Position numbers and translations under genes: made by a program. The notes under the pieces are model-generated. The model searched no databases. It was not told where the DNA came from and saw only the letters and a program-made list of their open reading frames with translations. This document shows positions 9,948 to 18,900 of a stretch of DNA of 64,000 nucleotides, piece by piece (the stretch's first letter is position 1; each line of letters opens with the position of its first letter). The DNA comes from Brumimicrobium sp964585545 (GTDB taxonomy: Bacteria; Bacteroidota; Bacteroidia; Flavobacteriales_D; Crocinitomicaceae), in NCBI GenBank assembly GCA_964585545.1, contig CAZPDT010000009.1:61457-125456 (forward strand), in the 5' to 3' direction.

Positions 9948-10199
9948 TGAGCTCACAAGCTCGGTTCACCAATCTTAAAATATAAAACCACTAACGATTG
10001 ATAGTTATATGTTTAAATGTATTTCAAGCATTTTTTAAGAATCCCAAATTTGGGTATTGATAATTTGGCAAGATTTTGATTTAATTTTGATCTATTCGTC
10101 GTTACAAGCCTCGCGAAATATGCATATATTATTTTAAGTCTTGTGCCTAAAATAGATTGAAAATTAAATTAGCTTCGCTGAGCTCACAAGTTCGGTTCA
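9948..10199. repeat. pair of 21-bp direct repeats enclosing a palindrome
   Basis: The 21-bp repeat at 9948-9968 (starts TGAGCTCACAAGC) recurs at 10179-10199 with one mismatch (C to T at position 13). Between them lies the long imperfect palindrome at 10079-10169. Confidence 0.75.
10079..10169. repeat. 91-bp imperfect palindrome
   Basis: The outer arms ATTTAATTTT/AAAATTAAAT, then TCTATT/AATAGA, then ACAAG/CTTGT are matched in order around the centre ATATGCATAT (10118-10127). As RNA it would fold into one long interrupted hairpin. It could be a bidirectional terminator or a mobile repeat. Confidence 0.7.
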
Positions 10200-10228
10200 T
10201 GAATAATGCGGGTTTAGTACATAAAAAA

Positions 10229-10275
10229 GTGGATGTATCAATAACGCAGCAGTCCTACATTTTTGACACATCCAC
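10229..10275. repeat. short copy of a dispersed inverted-repeat element
   Basis: Its ends GTGGATGTATCAA and TTGACACATCCAC are inverted repeats with one mismatch. The interior (10238-10266) matches 47762-47790 at 26 of 29 bases. It looks like an internally deleted copy of the longer element at 47673-47799. Confidence 0.65.
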
Positions 10276-10335
10276 AATGAACCACATAATTTTACTTTTT
10301 GTGACGCTTACAAAAGTTTTCTATGCAAGGAATTA

Positions 10336-10863
10336 TTATCCTTCTGCTGATGCATCTTCTGCTTGGGCATTATCTGCTACAACCTTCTCCACAGTAATGC
10401 TTTGTACACCATTTTTTCTATATATATTCCCAGTAATTGTAATATTTTGAGCAGCATGTTTAATAACTTCATCATAAGCTTCAGCCAAATCATGGTTTTC
10501 TACCAAAAGATAAACCTGACCGTCTTCAGCCATTATTCCAGCTGGCAGACCTCCATCCAAACAACCTTGAGCACATGATTGGTGTCCTTTCCCCATGGCA
10601 TCACCTGTCATGTAGCAAGACATATCCAGCACTTCTCCTGTTATGGTTTGTTCGCCAGTAAGTTGGTTACTCGCAGTTTCAGAAGTTGCTGTTTCTTCTA
10701 TGTTTTCGGCGTTTTCTGTCGTTGCCTCTTGGCTTTCTTCAGCCTTTGTATCATTCCCTTGATCTCCGCCACCTGTATTGCAAGATGTTAAAGAGAATGC
10801 TGTTAATGCCCCTACAAGAAGGAGTCCAACAAGTCTTGGTCTTTGAATATTTTTGATTTTCAT
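10336..10863 (-). CDS. small exported Cys-conserved lipoprotein, paralogue A
   Basis: This 175-residue protein has a signal peptide with lipobox FSLTSC (about Cys28), a Glu/Thr/Asn-rich linker to about residue 70, and a C-terminal domain of about 100 residues: TGEVLDMSCYM, HQSCAQGCLDGGLPAGI, DGQVYLLVENHD, ITGNIYRKNGVQSITVEK. The same domain makes up most of the next gene (11026-11400). Three cysteines are conserved between them (CYM, SC, C before L..GLPAGI). The family is unknown to me. The Cys arrangement and export suggest metal or haem contact or disulfides, but that is a guess. Confidence 0.7.
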   Translation of the reverse strand: MKIKNIQRPRLVGLLLVGALTAFSLTSCNTGGGDQGNDTKAEESQEATTENAENIEETATSETASNQLTGEQTITGEVLDMSCYMTGDAMGKGHQSCAQGCLDGGLPAGIMAEDGQVYLLVENHDLAEAYDEVIKHAAQNITITGNIYRKNGVQSITVEKVVADNAQAEDASAEG

Positions 10864-11025
10864 AATAAAAAATTTTTAACATTAATAAATTGATTCAGAC
10901 GAATGTAAGGGTTATCACACATAAAACAAAACCCAATAGAAAATATTCTGATATTTTAACGTTGAACAAGGCAATTGCCAACAGAATGACTAAAAACTAA
11001 TGGGCAAGACAATAGATAGGGCTTT

Positions 11026-11400
11026 TTAAATCTTAATTTTCTCTACATATATACTTTGTAGACCTCCTTTATTAAAAACCCTCCCTGTAATTTCAACGGT
11101 TTCACCGCCATGTTGAATTGCTTTTCTATAAGCATCTGACTTATCATGATTTTCAATCAACAAATAAACTTTACCGTCAGGACCAAGTATCCCTGCTGGC
11201 AATCCTTTTTCTAAGCATTTTATCGTACAGCTTTTATGCGCTTTCCCTTTAGCTCCGGGTCCCATATAACAAGACAGATCTAATATTTCACCTTTAACTG
11301 TTTTTACATTTTGCCCAACAGCACCAAACGAAAAAAGGAAAAAAGACAAAGCAATTGCAATTCTCAATCCTCCTTTTCGATATATATTTAATTTTTTCAT
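11026..11400 (-). CDS. small exported Cys-conserved protein, paralogue B
   Basis: The 124-residue protein has a cleavable signal peptide (ends near GAVGQ) followed directly by the domain seen in the preceding lipoprotein: KGEILDLSCYM, HKSCTIKCLEKGLPAGILG, DGKVYLLIENHD, ITGRVFNKGGLQSIYVEK. It lacks both the lipobox and the acidic linker, so it should be a soluble periplasmic or secreted version of the same domain. The two genes are in the same orientation, 162 bp apart, and probably arose by tandem duplication. The function is unknown. A role in binding a small ligand or metal is only an inference from the conserved cysteines. Confidence 0.7.
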   Translation of the reverse strand: MKKLNIYRKGGLRIAIALSFFLFSFGAVGQNVKTVKGEILDLSCYMGPGAKGKAHKSCTIKCLEKGLPAGILGPDGKVYLLIENHDKSDAYRKAIQHGGETVEITGRVFNKGGLQSIYVEKIKI

Positions 11401-11482
11401 TGTATTTATTGTTTTATCAAAGATACAAATATTTCAATTTATATGGATGTAAAAATTGAAGTTTTTTGCAGGATGATGGTAT

Positions 11483-11570
11483 TGGTTAGTATAAGAAAAG
11501 TAGGCAATTACGAAGCACTATACTTTCGGTTAAGCACAAAATTTGATACGAGCCGGAAGCCTTGAGTTTA
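11483..11570. repeat. intergenic block similar to 12209-12316
   Basis: It contains CTTTCGGTTAAGCACAAAAT, which resembles TTTTCGGTTTAGCACTCACT at about 12263, with similar flanks. The two blocks bracket the small gene 11656-12108. Confidence 0.4.
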
Positions 11571-11655
11571 TTACTGTTTTACCTATTTTTTTATATATAT
11601 TTTAGCCATCCGTTTTTCTTTTCACATGCTTTATTTATGTTTGAATTAATTTCAT

Positions 11656-12108
11656 TTAGATTAGGTTTAAAGTCATTAGATATACTGCAAGAGACGTAAT
11701 TGCTGTATAAATTAAACCACCGAAAATAACATAGCCTAATCCCTTGTGAAATTTAGATAGTTTTCCAGGAAGGCTTTTTTTGTATTTAATGTTGGAAATT
11801 ATAATTAGACTTGTCCATAATAAATAACTTAGAATTGCAATAATAATATGAGAGAACAAAGTAATTTTGAAGAAATTCGTATTGTAAAAATTACTTGAAG
11901 AGGCTAAGCTTCCAGACCCTCCTGATGAATTAATTAAACCTTCTAAAGTTAAAACTCCGATAACACAAATTATAAAAATAATATTTTGGATTTTTCGATG
12001 GTTTTTATAATCTTTTTTCTTAGCTATTTTCACTCCATAATAAACTCCAAAAGGTGAAAATAATGTGAGCAGTAAAACTGCGGTCATAATGATAATCGTG
12101 GTATTCAT
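11656..12108 (-). CDS. small four-helix membrane protein, DUF420-like
   Basis: The 150-residue protein has about four hydrophobic helices: residues 5-27, 41-62, 80-104 and 125-148. Histidines lie at the membrane edges (KNHRKIQ, LFSHIIIA, KFHKGLGY), a pattern like DUF420 proteins associated with haem-copper oxidase clusters. The match is by overall pattern only. No respiratory gene is adjacent. A Gly/Ser-rich periplasmic loop (SSGGSGSLASSS) sits between helices 2 and 3. The gene stands alone between two similar intergenic blocks and next to a recombinase remnant, which suggests acquisition as a cassette (inference). Its base composition is more AT-rich than the flanking genes. Confidence 0.55.
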   Translation of the reverse strand: MNTTIIIMTAVLLLTLFSPFGVYYGVKIAKKKDYKNHRKIQNIIFIICVIGVLTLEGLINSSGGSGSLASSSNFYNTNFFKITLFSHIIIAILSYLLWTSLIIISNIKYKKSLPGKLSKFHKGLGYVIFGGLIYTAITSLAVYLMTLNLI

Positions 12109-12405
12109 TTTTCTTTTTTTAATTTAGCATTCCTAATTTCGTTTATATTTCTCTAACTAGTAAACCTTCTATGAATTTTCTATGTTAGTTAGCATTTCCC
12201 AAATGAGTGGCAACGTTTAGCGGTACGTGTAGTATGAGCAGTGCGTCAAAAAAAAGCAACTATTTTCGGTTTAGCACTCACTTTATAAATATAGAACTGC
12301 TTTTCGAAATAGCACAAATTAAGCATTGCTTATAGCCTCGGGTTGAACTCAACCTTCGGTAGCTAAAGTACAAAACTTACCGTATACATCAGTAACAAAA
12401 AGTTA
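12109..12405. other. non-coding gap with cassette-like block
   Basis: No gene is visible. The part from 12209 (GCAACGTTTAGCGGTACG) through 12316 includes TTTTCGGTTTAGCAC and a second AAATAGCACAAATTAAGC, both resembling the block at 11520-11560. The stretch from about 12330 to 12360 contains the dyad-like CTCGGGTTGA/TCAACCTTCGG. Confidence 0.4.
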
Positions 12406-12609
12406 TTGATTTGGAAAAAAAAGTATGCTTGGTTAAATCCCAAGCCCAATAGTGCAAAAACACTTATTGAAAGAGCAAAGAATGAAGTGCCATTTTTTGC
12501 AGCACATTACTCTAAATTTGAAAAGCAAATGACAATCGGAGGATATTCCCAGAGTACTCTGTTTAATTATTCTAGAGCAGTTGCCAAGGTGAGTTTACAT
12601 TTGCGCTAA
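12406..12609 (+). pseudogene. N-terminal remnant of a tyrosine recombinase/integrase
   Basis: The 67-residue frame (TTG start) ends in FEKQMTIGGYSQSTLFNYSR followed by AVAKVSLHLR. This is the core-binding SAM-like domain found at the start of many Bacteroidota tyrosine recombinases, in which one expects about 230 more residues including the R-H-R-Y catalytic centre. Nothing of the catalytic domain follows: the frame stops at 12609 within GCGCTAACGTCAG, and the next real gene starts at 12703. It is therefore a truncated relic of a mobile element, lying beside the cassette-like blocks. I see no inactive remainder downstream. Confidence 0.55.
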
Positions 12610-12702
12610 CGTCAGTCTGTCTAAAAACCCAACCTACACAATAATCCATTCCAAACTTGTAATTATGATATTTTATTCCAATTTTTACAAAAAAAGAGAA
12701 TC

Positions 12703-13179
12703 ATGAAAATTTGGGTCAAAATATTAATCGCTATTGTTGTTGTTTTACTGATTATTCAGCTTCCGTTTTTTACACCGAAAAAGAATTATTCAAAGGCCGA
12801 ACCTGTAGATGACATTGCCCTTAAATATGATGTGCCAATGAATGTCCTTATGGATTTGAATGAATCTTGTTATGCTTGCCATTCCAATTACACTGAAAAT
12901 TACCCTTGGTATTACAATATTCAACCTGTTAGCTGGTGGATGAACAAACATATTGAAGATGCCAAAGACGAATTAAACTTTACTGAATTTGCCAAATATC
13001 CATCTAAAAAAGCAGCTAAAAAATTCAAAGAAATTAAAAAAGAAATGGACAACCATACCATGCCTATTCGATCGTATCTCTGGATGCATGAAGATGCTAA
13101 AATGAGTGAAAAACAGTTTGAAAGAGTGGCTGCATGGGCAGAAGAACAACGCAAAGCACTGTTGGATTCGATTCAGTAG
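12703..13179 (+). CDS. haem-binding domain protein (CxxCH, Haem_bd type)
   Basis: The 158-residue protein has an N-terminal membrane anchor or uncleaved signal (residues 4-22), then a domain with one c-type haem motif, CYACH, in the setting DLNESCYACHSNYTENYPWY. The downstream QPVSWWMNKHI, KYPSKKAAKKFKEI and HTMPIRSYLWMH are the signatures of the Haem_bd family (about 150 residues, as here). It should sit on the periplasmic face and carry one covalently bound haem, acting as a small electron carrier. No partner enzyme is adjacent. It is convergent with the helicase gene downstream. Confidence 0.85.
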   Translation: MKIWVKILIAIVVVLLIIQLPFFTPKKNYSKAEPVDDIALKYDVPMNVLMDLNESCYACHSNYTENYPWYYNIQPVSWWMNKHIEDAKDELNFTEFAKYPSKKAAKKFKEIKKEMDNHTMPIRSYLWMHEDAKMSEKQFERVAAWAEEQRKALLDSIQ

Positions 13180-13192
13180 TGTTTGTTTATTG

Positions 13193-13230
13193 GAGAATTA
13201 GGGAATTACGAATTAGAGAATTACGAATAA
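13193..13230. repeat. GAATTACGAATTAGAGAATTACG repeat run
   Basis: Three imperfect copies of GAATTA(C)G lie between two convergent genes, like the runs at 23671-23770 and 55420-55496. The run touches the 3' end of the helicase gene. Confidence 0.6.
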
Positions 13231-15056
13231 TCCATTAATTCAAACACACTTCTATATGCGCCTATTTCTTCGGTGTATTGTACAAACGTTTCATAGAATT
13301 TGTCTCCTGAAAGCGTTGTGGAATCGCCAATTACAATTAACTTTGTTCTCGCTCGGGTCATGGCCACATTCATTCTTCGATGATCCGATAAAAAACCTAT
13401 TTTTCCATCAGGATTGCTGCGCACAAGACTTATGATAACAACATCCGCTTCTTGTCCTTGGAATGCATCAATTGTGCTTATTGTGATGTCCTTCAGTTGT
13501 TTCTTTGCCAATTCCACCTGAGCCGAATAAGGGGAAATAAAGACCACAGATTGTCCTTTGTTTGACCAGTTTTTATAGTTTTTTTCAATTATTTGAAGCT
13601 CTTCAGGATTGGATAAACTCCGACTGTTTCCCTGTCTTTTTTCATCAAATCCTGCCCCAGCAGTATCGTAAAACACCAAGGATTCTGGGTTGGATAAAGC
13701 CGAAGTTTCTAATTTCCCTTTATAAAAGTATCGCGATGAAAATCCTGCGATTTCAGGCGTCATACGATATTGAATTTGTAAAAGATGACTTTTAATTCCG
13801 GTCTTAATCGCTTGTTCCAAAACAGAAACAGACAATCCCTTATTGGAAGCCTCTTCACTTATTATTGTTGGTGGCAATTGAAAGTGATCTCCGCTCATGA
13901 TGATCCGATCGGCCTTCTCAAAAACAAGCCAAGCAAAAGGTGCAATACATTGTCCTGCTTCATCTAAAAAAGCAACATCAAATTTTTTGTCTTTTAACAA
14001 TGGATGCATTAACCCGACAGGAGTACCTAAAACAACATCGGCTGCGTCAAAATAACGGGTGAGATAGTAATCCGTTAAGGCTTTTATTTCGTCGCGTATA
14101 GCATTCACTTCTTTATACAAACGCTTTCTTTGTTCACGCTCTTCTTTTCCAAAATTGCGTTTGTACTGTTGTGCCATTTTCCGGTACTCCGCAGCTTGAA
14201 TTTTCAGTCTTTTGAGCTTTTTACTGTGTTTCTCCTGACTCAAAATTCCCTCTGGGGTGTGTTTCCATACTTCTAAATTGACTTTGGCCGTGTTTCCCAA
14301 ACGCAACACTTTTAACCCTTTATCTATAAGTTGTTTTGCCAAATGATCGATTGCAGCATTGCTTGGAGCAGAGGCAATAATGCTTTGTTTTTGTTTTCTT
14401 AACGCTTGAATTAAAGCAACAATTGTTGTGGTTTTTCCCGTACCTGGAGGGCCGTGAATGAGCTGAACAGCCTCTTTTTTTAAACCCTTATTCACTGCAC
14501 TTATTTGATACTTATTGAGTCGCCCATCCAATTGCGTCTCATCTGAAGTAATTTCCAAACTGTCTTGCTCTCGAATTCCATAAACAATTTCAAATAGCTG
14601 GGTTAAATTTTTGTTCTCCCCTTTTTGAATTCGTTTTAAAACGCCGTGCATCATTTGAAAAGAGCGACTGTCGGGCAACCTTTTAAGTCCAATGTCTTTT
14701 TCATCTATCCAATCAGGGAAATCGTTAGAAAAAAGTACAACCTCTGCTGCTCTATCAGAAATTGAAAGCAATTGTCCATTACAAATCTCATTTGACGAAG
14801 AAAGGAATAAAGAAACAGGAGTTCCCTGACTGAAAAAAGAAAAGTTAAGCCCTTCAGGAACAAAATAAGAAACCGTTACCACAGGTTGATCATTGAACCC
14901 AAAGGTTTTGTTTACAATTTTTAATGGGTGGATAATCACACCTTCCTTTCGCAATTCTTTAAGGGATGTATCTTGTTCAAAAAACTTTTGCTCCTGCGCC
15001 TTTTCCTCAATCCGCAGCAAGTCCTGTAATTCCGAAACAATTGTTTTGATTTCCAT
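13221..15056 (-). CDS. DNA2/NAM7-type superfamily 1 helicase (IGHMBP2-like)
   Basis: The 611-residue protein has the Walker A motif IHGPPGTGKTTTI at about 200, the SF1B motif II as FLDEAGQ, motif III GDHFQLPPTI, and later motifs LQIQYRM, STIDAFQGQEADVVI and RMNVAMTRARTKL. The N-terminal part (about 1-180) is a beta-barrel-like domain seen in SMUBP2-type proteins. It is expected to unwind nucleic acid 5' to 3' using ATP. The biological role in bacteria is not fixed, probably repair or RNA metabolism. No accessory partner is adjacent, and the gene looks monocistronic. Confidence 0.85.
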   Translation of the reverse strand: MEIKTIVSELQDLLRIEEKAQEQKFFEQDTSLKELRKEGVIIHPLKIVNKTFGFNDQPVVTVSYFVPEGLNFSFFSQGTPVSLFLSSSNEICNGQLLSISDRAAEVVLFSNDFPDWIDEKDIGLKRLPDSRSFQMMHGVLKRIQKGENKNLTQLFEIVYGIREQDSLEITSDETQLDGRLNKYQISAVNKGLKKEAVQLIHGPPGTGKTTTIVALIQALRKQKQSIIASAPSNAAIDHLAKQLIDKGLKVLRLGNTAKVNLEVWKHTPEGILSQEKHSKKLKRLKIQAAEYRKMAQQYKRNFGKEEREQRKRLYKEVNAIRDEIKALTDYYLTRYFDAADVVLGTPVGLMHPLLKDKKFDVAFLDEAGQCIAPFAWLVFEKADRIIMSGDHFQLPPTIISEEASNKGLSVSVLEQAIKTGIKSHLLQIQYRMTPEIAGFSSRYFYKGKLETSALSNPESLVFYDTAGAGFDEKRQGNSRSLSNPEELQIIEKNYKNWSNKGQSVVFISPYSAQVELAKKQLKDITISTIDAFQGQEADVVIISLVRSNPDGKIGFLSDHRRMNVAMTRARTKLIVIGDSTTLSGDKFYETFVQYTEEIGAYRSVFELMDYS

Positions 15057-15183
15057 TTGACTTTCCGATTCTACAAAGTTAAACCTCTTCTTTTATTTTT
15101 GTGGTCAATATTGCTCAATTTAAAAAAATCTACTTATAAAGAAGAATAAAATCTGATTGTGTTTTATAAAGCAGTAAAAACAA

Positions 15184-15191
15184 TATATTTG
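15184..15191 (+). promoter_or_regulatory. -7 box of the FkbM gene
   Basis: TATATTTG is an exact match to TAnnTTTG, 35 bases before the ATG at 15227. A clear -33 TTG at the usual spacing is not visible. Confidence 0.45.
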
Positions 15192-15226
15192 CTCCAACAA
15201 TACACAAACTAATATTTCCATTCAAA

Positions 15227-15952
15227 ATGGCTTTAAAAGATGCTATTAGAGAACTTCTTATCGATTTGCATTTGGATTTAACAAAAAATCTTGAGTATGA
15301 CAGATTAACAAGAAGCATATTGAAAAATGCTCTTGTTCCTCAGAGCAACTGTATTGATATAGGATGCCACAAGGGCGAAATATTAGATTTAATGCTCAAT
15401 TATGCACCAGAAGGCAAGCATTATGGATTTGAACCCATTCCTTATTTGTTCGAGAAATTAGAGGACAAGTACAAAGATTTGGCAACAATATATCCCTATG
15501 CTTTATCCGATCAAAGTGGAACAACCCAATTCAATTTGGTGAAAAATGCTCCTGCTTATAGTGGAATAAAAGAACGAAAGTACGACATTAAACATCCAGA
15601 AATTGAAAAAATACAAGTGCCTGTAAAAACGCTTGATGAAATTATCCCTCAAGATCAAAAAATTCATTTTGTAAAAATCGATGTTGAAGGAGGTGAATTT
15701 GGTGTGCTCAAAGGAGCACAGCAATTATTAAAAAGAAACCAACCCATTGTCCTCTTTGAATGTGGAAAAGGAGGAAGTGATTATTATGGAACAGATCCCG
15801 CAACTTTATACGCTTTTGTAACCAAAAATTTGGAGCTGGACATCTACACCTTAAAATCCTATATTAAAAAAGAAAAAGCACTGCCTTCTGAACAATTTGT
15901 TGCCCTCTTTGATTCCAATAAAGAATATTACTTTGTGGCAGCCCCAAAATAA
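15227..15952 (+). CDS. FkbM family SAM-dependent methyltransferase
   Basis: The 241-residue protein has the pattern of FkbM methyltransferases: CIDIGCHKGEILDLML (SAM loop), HYGFEPIPYLFEKLE (acidic strand), HFVKIDVEGGEFGVLKGAQQ (the family signature, IDVEG.E..VL.G) and PIVLFECGKGG. Such enzymes O-methylate sugars or small metabolites. The substrate is not predictable, and no polysaccharide or antibiotic cluster surrounds the gene. There is no signal peptide, so it should be cytosolic. It ends only four bases from the stop of the convergent RND transporter gene. Confidence 0.85.
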   Translation: MALKDAIRELLIDLHLDLTKNLEYDRLTRSILKNALVPQSNCIDIGCHKGEILDLMLNYAPEGKHYGFEPIPYLFEKLEDKYKDLATIYPYALSDQSGTTQFNLVKNAPAYSGIKERKYDIKHPEIEKIQVPVKTLDEIIPQDQKIHFVKIDVEGGEFGVLKGAQQLLKRNQPIVLFECGKGGSDYYGTDPATLYAFVTKNLELDIYTLKSYIKKEKALPSEQFVALFDSNKEYYFVAAPK

Positions 15953-15956
15953 GGGT

Positions 15957-18900
15957 TTATGAATCGATTTCCTTTTGTTCTTCAATCACTATTTTTTTCT
16001 TTCCTCCTTTTCTGAAAAAGTTTTTAATGTTTTGGAACATAAGGAAAACTCCGGGAACAAGGAATACAGTTAAAATCATAGAGGAAGTTAATCCACCAAG
16101 AATCACCCAAGCCATTCCGTTTTTCACTTCGGCACCATCCCCTGTTGCTAAGGCAATTGGCAACATTCCGAAGACCATTGCCAAAGTAGTCATCATAATT
16201 GGACGAAGACGGTCTTTCCCTGCTTCTATTAATGCATCAAAGACAGGTTTTCCTCCATCTATTTCTTTGTTTACAAAATCAACAATTAATATCGCATTTT
16301 TTGCCACCAGTCCCAGCAACATTATCAAACCAAGCATAGCAAATATAGACAATTGGTTCATCGTGAGCGCCAATGCTAAGAAGGCACCTACAAAAGATAC
16401 AGGAATGGAGAACAATACCACAAAAGGTGATAAAACACTCTCATACAATCCCACCATTACAAAGTAAATCAACAAAATACCAATTCCTAAAGACATCAGA
16501 AGACTGGACATTGATTCCTTCATATTTTCCGCAGCCCCTAAGAAATGAACATCCGTTCCTAGCGGGAAATCTGCTTTTTCTAATCGATCTTCAATATCCG
16601 CCACAATATCTCCTAAAGAACGGTTGACCGTTGCAGCATAGACTTTCATTGATGACATTCGGTCTGTCCTTTCTCTAACAGACTGTCCTTCAACCTCATA
16701 AATAGAGGCTACATCTTTTAAGAAAACCGTGCTGCCCTGCTGATTCTGCAGTGTTAAATTACGCACATCACTAATGGTATTTTGATCCGCTTTATCTAGC
16801 ATAATGTTGATGTTGTATTCCTCTCCACGATCTTTAAACCGTGTTTTATCGTTTCCTTGAAATGCGAGTTGAACACTGGAGCCTATTTCCGAAACTGATA
16901 AACCATACATAGAGGCTTTAACACGATCAATGTCTATAGCAATATCTTTTTTCGGTGCTTTTGTAGAATACCTCACAAAATCAGTTCCTGGAACTTCCTT
17001 AACAATATCAAATAAGATTGCGGCCGCCTTTTTGACGCTGTCCATCTCTGTACCTTGGGCAACTACTTGTATAGGCACATCATTTCCCACCAAACCAGTA
17101 GCTGCAATTACAAGTTTTAATCCTGCATAGCTTTGTAAAGAGTCACGAACCCTTTGAGAAAATTCTTCAACTGAATAATCTCTCTCATTTTTATCTACCA
17201 ATGTTACGGTAATTTCAGCCAAGTTACTATTGGCCGCTGCATTTGTAGCAGCTTCGCCTGTTTGTGTTCCAACATTAGAAAATACTTTAACAACGTCTGG
17301 ATTTCGCAACAACATTGATTCAATTTTCTCAACAGTTTGATTGGTTTCCGATAACGTATTTTCAGGAGATAAATCAATTTGTAAGCTCAATTCACCCCGG
17401 TCTGCTGGTTGCATAAAAGTTGGACTGATAAAGCCTTTTAGGGGAAGTAAAATAACGGTTAATACGAATAATGTAGTGATGATTCCTGCCGTAATCCATT
17501 GGTGTCTAAGCGTCCACTTTAAAGAAACAACATAAAGGTCTCTAATGGCATCAATAATGCTTTCAAACCAACGATTGATTCTACTCCATAAAGTATTTTT
17601 TGTCAATTGTTCAATCCTTCCCCAGCGAGAAGCCAAAAGTGGGGTGATCGTAAAAGCAACGATCAATGAAAGCAAAGTCGAGAATACAACAACCAATGAA
17701 AACTGACGCAAGATATTACCAATTAAGCCTGAAGAAAGTGCAAGAGGAACAAACACAACAACATCCACTAAAGTAATCGACAGTGAAGTAAAACCAATTT
17801 CATTACGCCCCTCTAGGGCAGCAATTCTCTTGTGTTTTCCCATTTCCATGTGTCGGTAAATATTCTCCAGTACAACGATACTGTCGTCGACCAAAATACC
17901 AACCACCATTGACATGGCCATTAAAGTCATCAAGTTCAATGAAAACCCAAAAGCCCACATCAAAACGAAAGTAGGAATTAAGGCTGAAGGAATTGCGACC
18001 AAGACAAACAACGAAGACCGAACAGAATGAAGAAAAAAGACCATTACGGCAGCTACAATTAATACAGCCAAGAACAAATCTGTCATTACACCATCTGCCG
18101 CTGCGAGGGTAAAAATCGATTGGTCTGATGCAATCACATAATTGAAATCAATGTCTTTATAACGGGTTTTTAAATTCTCTAATTTTTCCTTTATTCCCTC
18201 TGCAACGGATACCGTATTGGCATCAGTTTGTTTTAAAATCTCGATTCCAATACCGGGTTGACCATTGATGCGATTCAAAGTTGAAGCTTCCTCCTGACCG
18301 TCGAGAATGGTTGCAATATCACTTAATAGAATCCTCGACCCATCGGGATTTTGCCTAATAATTAAATCTTTTAAAGTCGATAAATCTGTTAATTTAGCAT
18401 CTAATCGCAACGTATATTGGGCCTTGTCACTTTCAATTTTTCCCGCTGGGAAAGACATTCCTGCTCGCGCAATAAGACCTTGGACGAGGACAGCACTAAT
18501 GTTATAGGCTGATAATTTTTCATTGTCGAGTTTAACTTCAATTTCTCTTTCAGTTCCTCCCACTAAGTTGATTTGTGCGACTCCTGGTACATTTGTTAAG
18601 ATGGGCTTTACCTTCAAATCAATCAAATCATACATATCTGTTGATGAAAGGTCGGAGGTTGCGGTTAACTTAACAATGGGCAAATCATCCAATGAGAATC
18701 GAGAAACAATAGGTTCATCGATAAAGTCTGGCAATAAATTAATGATTTGTCTGATTTTCCGTTCTGCATCAAGTTGGGCTTTTTCGGGGTCAACCCCTTG
18801 CTGCAACTCCACTGTAACTATTGAAACATTTTCTCTAGAAGAAGAGTTGATGTGCTTTAACCCCTCTATAGATGAGACAGCGTCTTCTATGTGTTTGGTT

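Larger units (their letters stand above)
9854..10335. other. repeat-rich intergenic region
   Basis: This 482-bp gap contains no convincing gene. It holds direct repeats (9948-9968 and 10179-10199), a 91-bp palindrome between them, outer ends resembling inverted repeats (CCCGAATTATT near 9907 and AATAATGCGGG near 10202), and a 47-bp hairpin at 10229-10275. Confidence 0.6.

Noticed and set aside
12209..12620. Integron attC sites around the small membrane gene
   Set aside because: The blocks have ACGTTTAG and CTAACGT words, but I could not find a proper pair of core sites with the expected symmetry, so only a neutral cassette-like label is used.
13562..13967. Plus-strand frames inside the helicase gene
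   Set aside because: They are antisense shadows of a gene with all SF1 helicase motifs.
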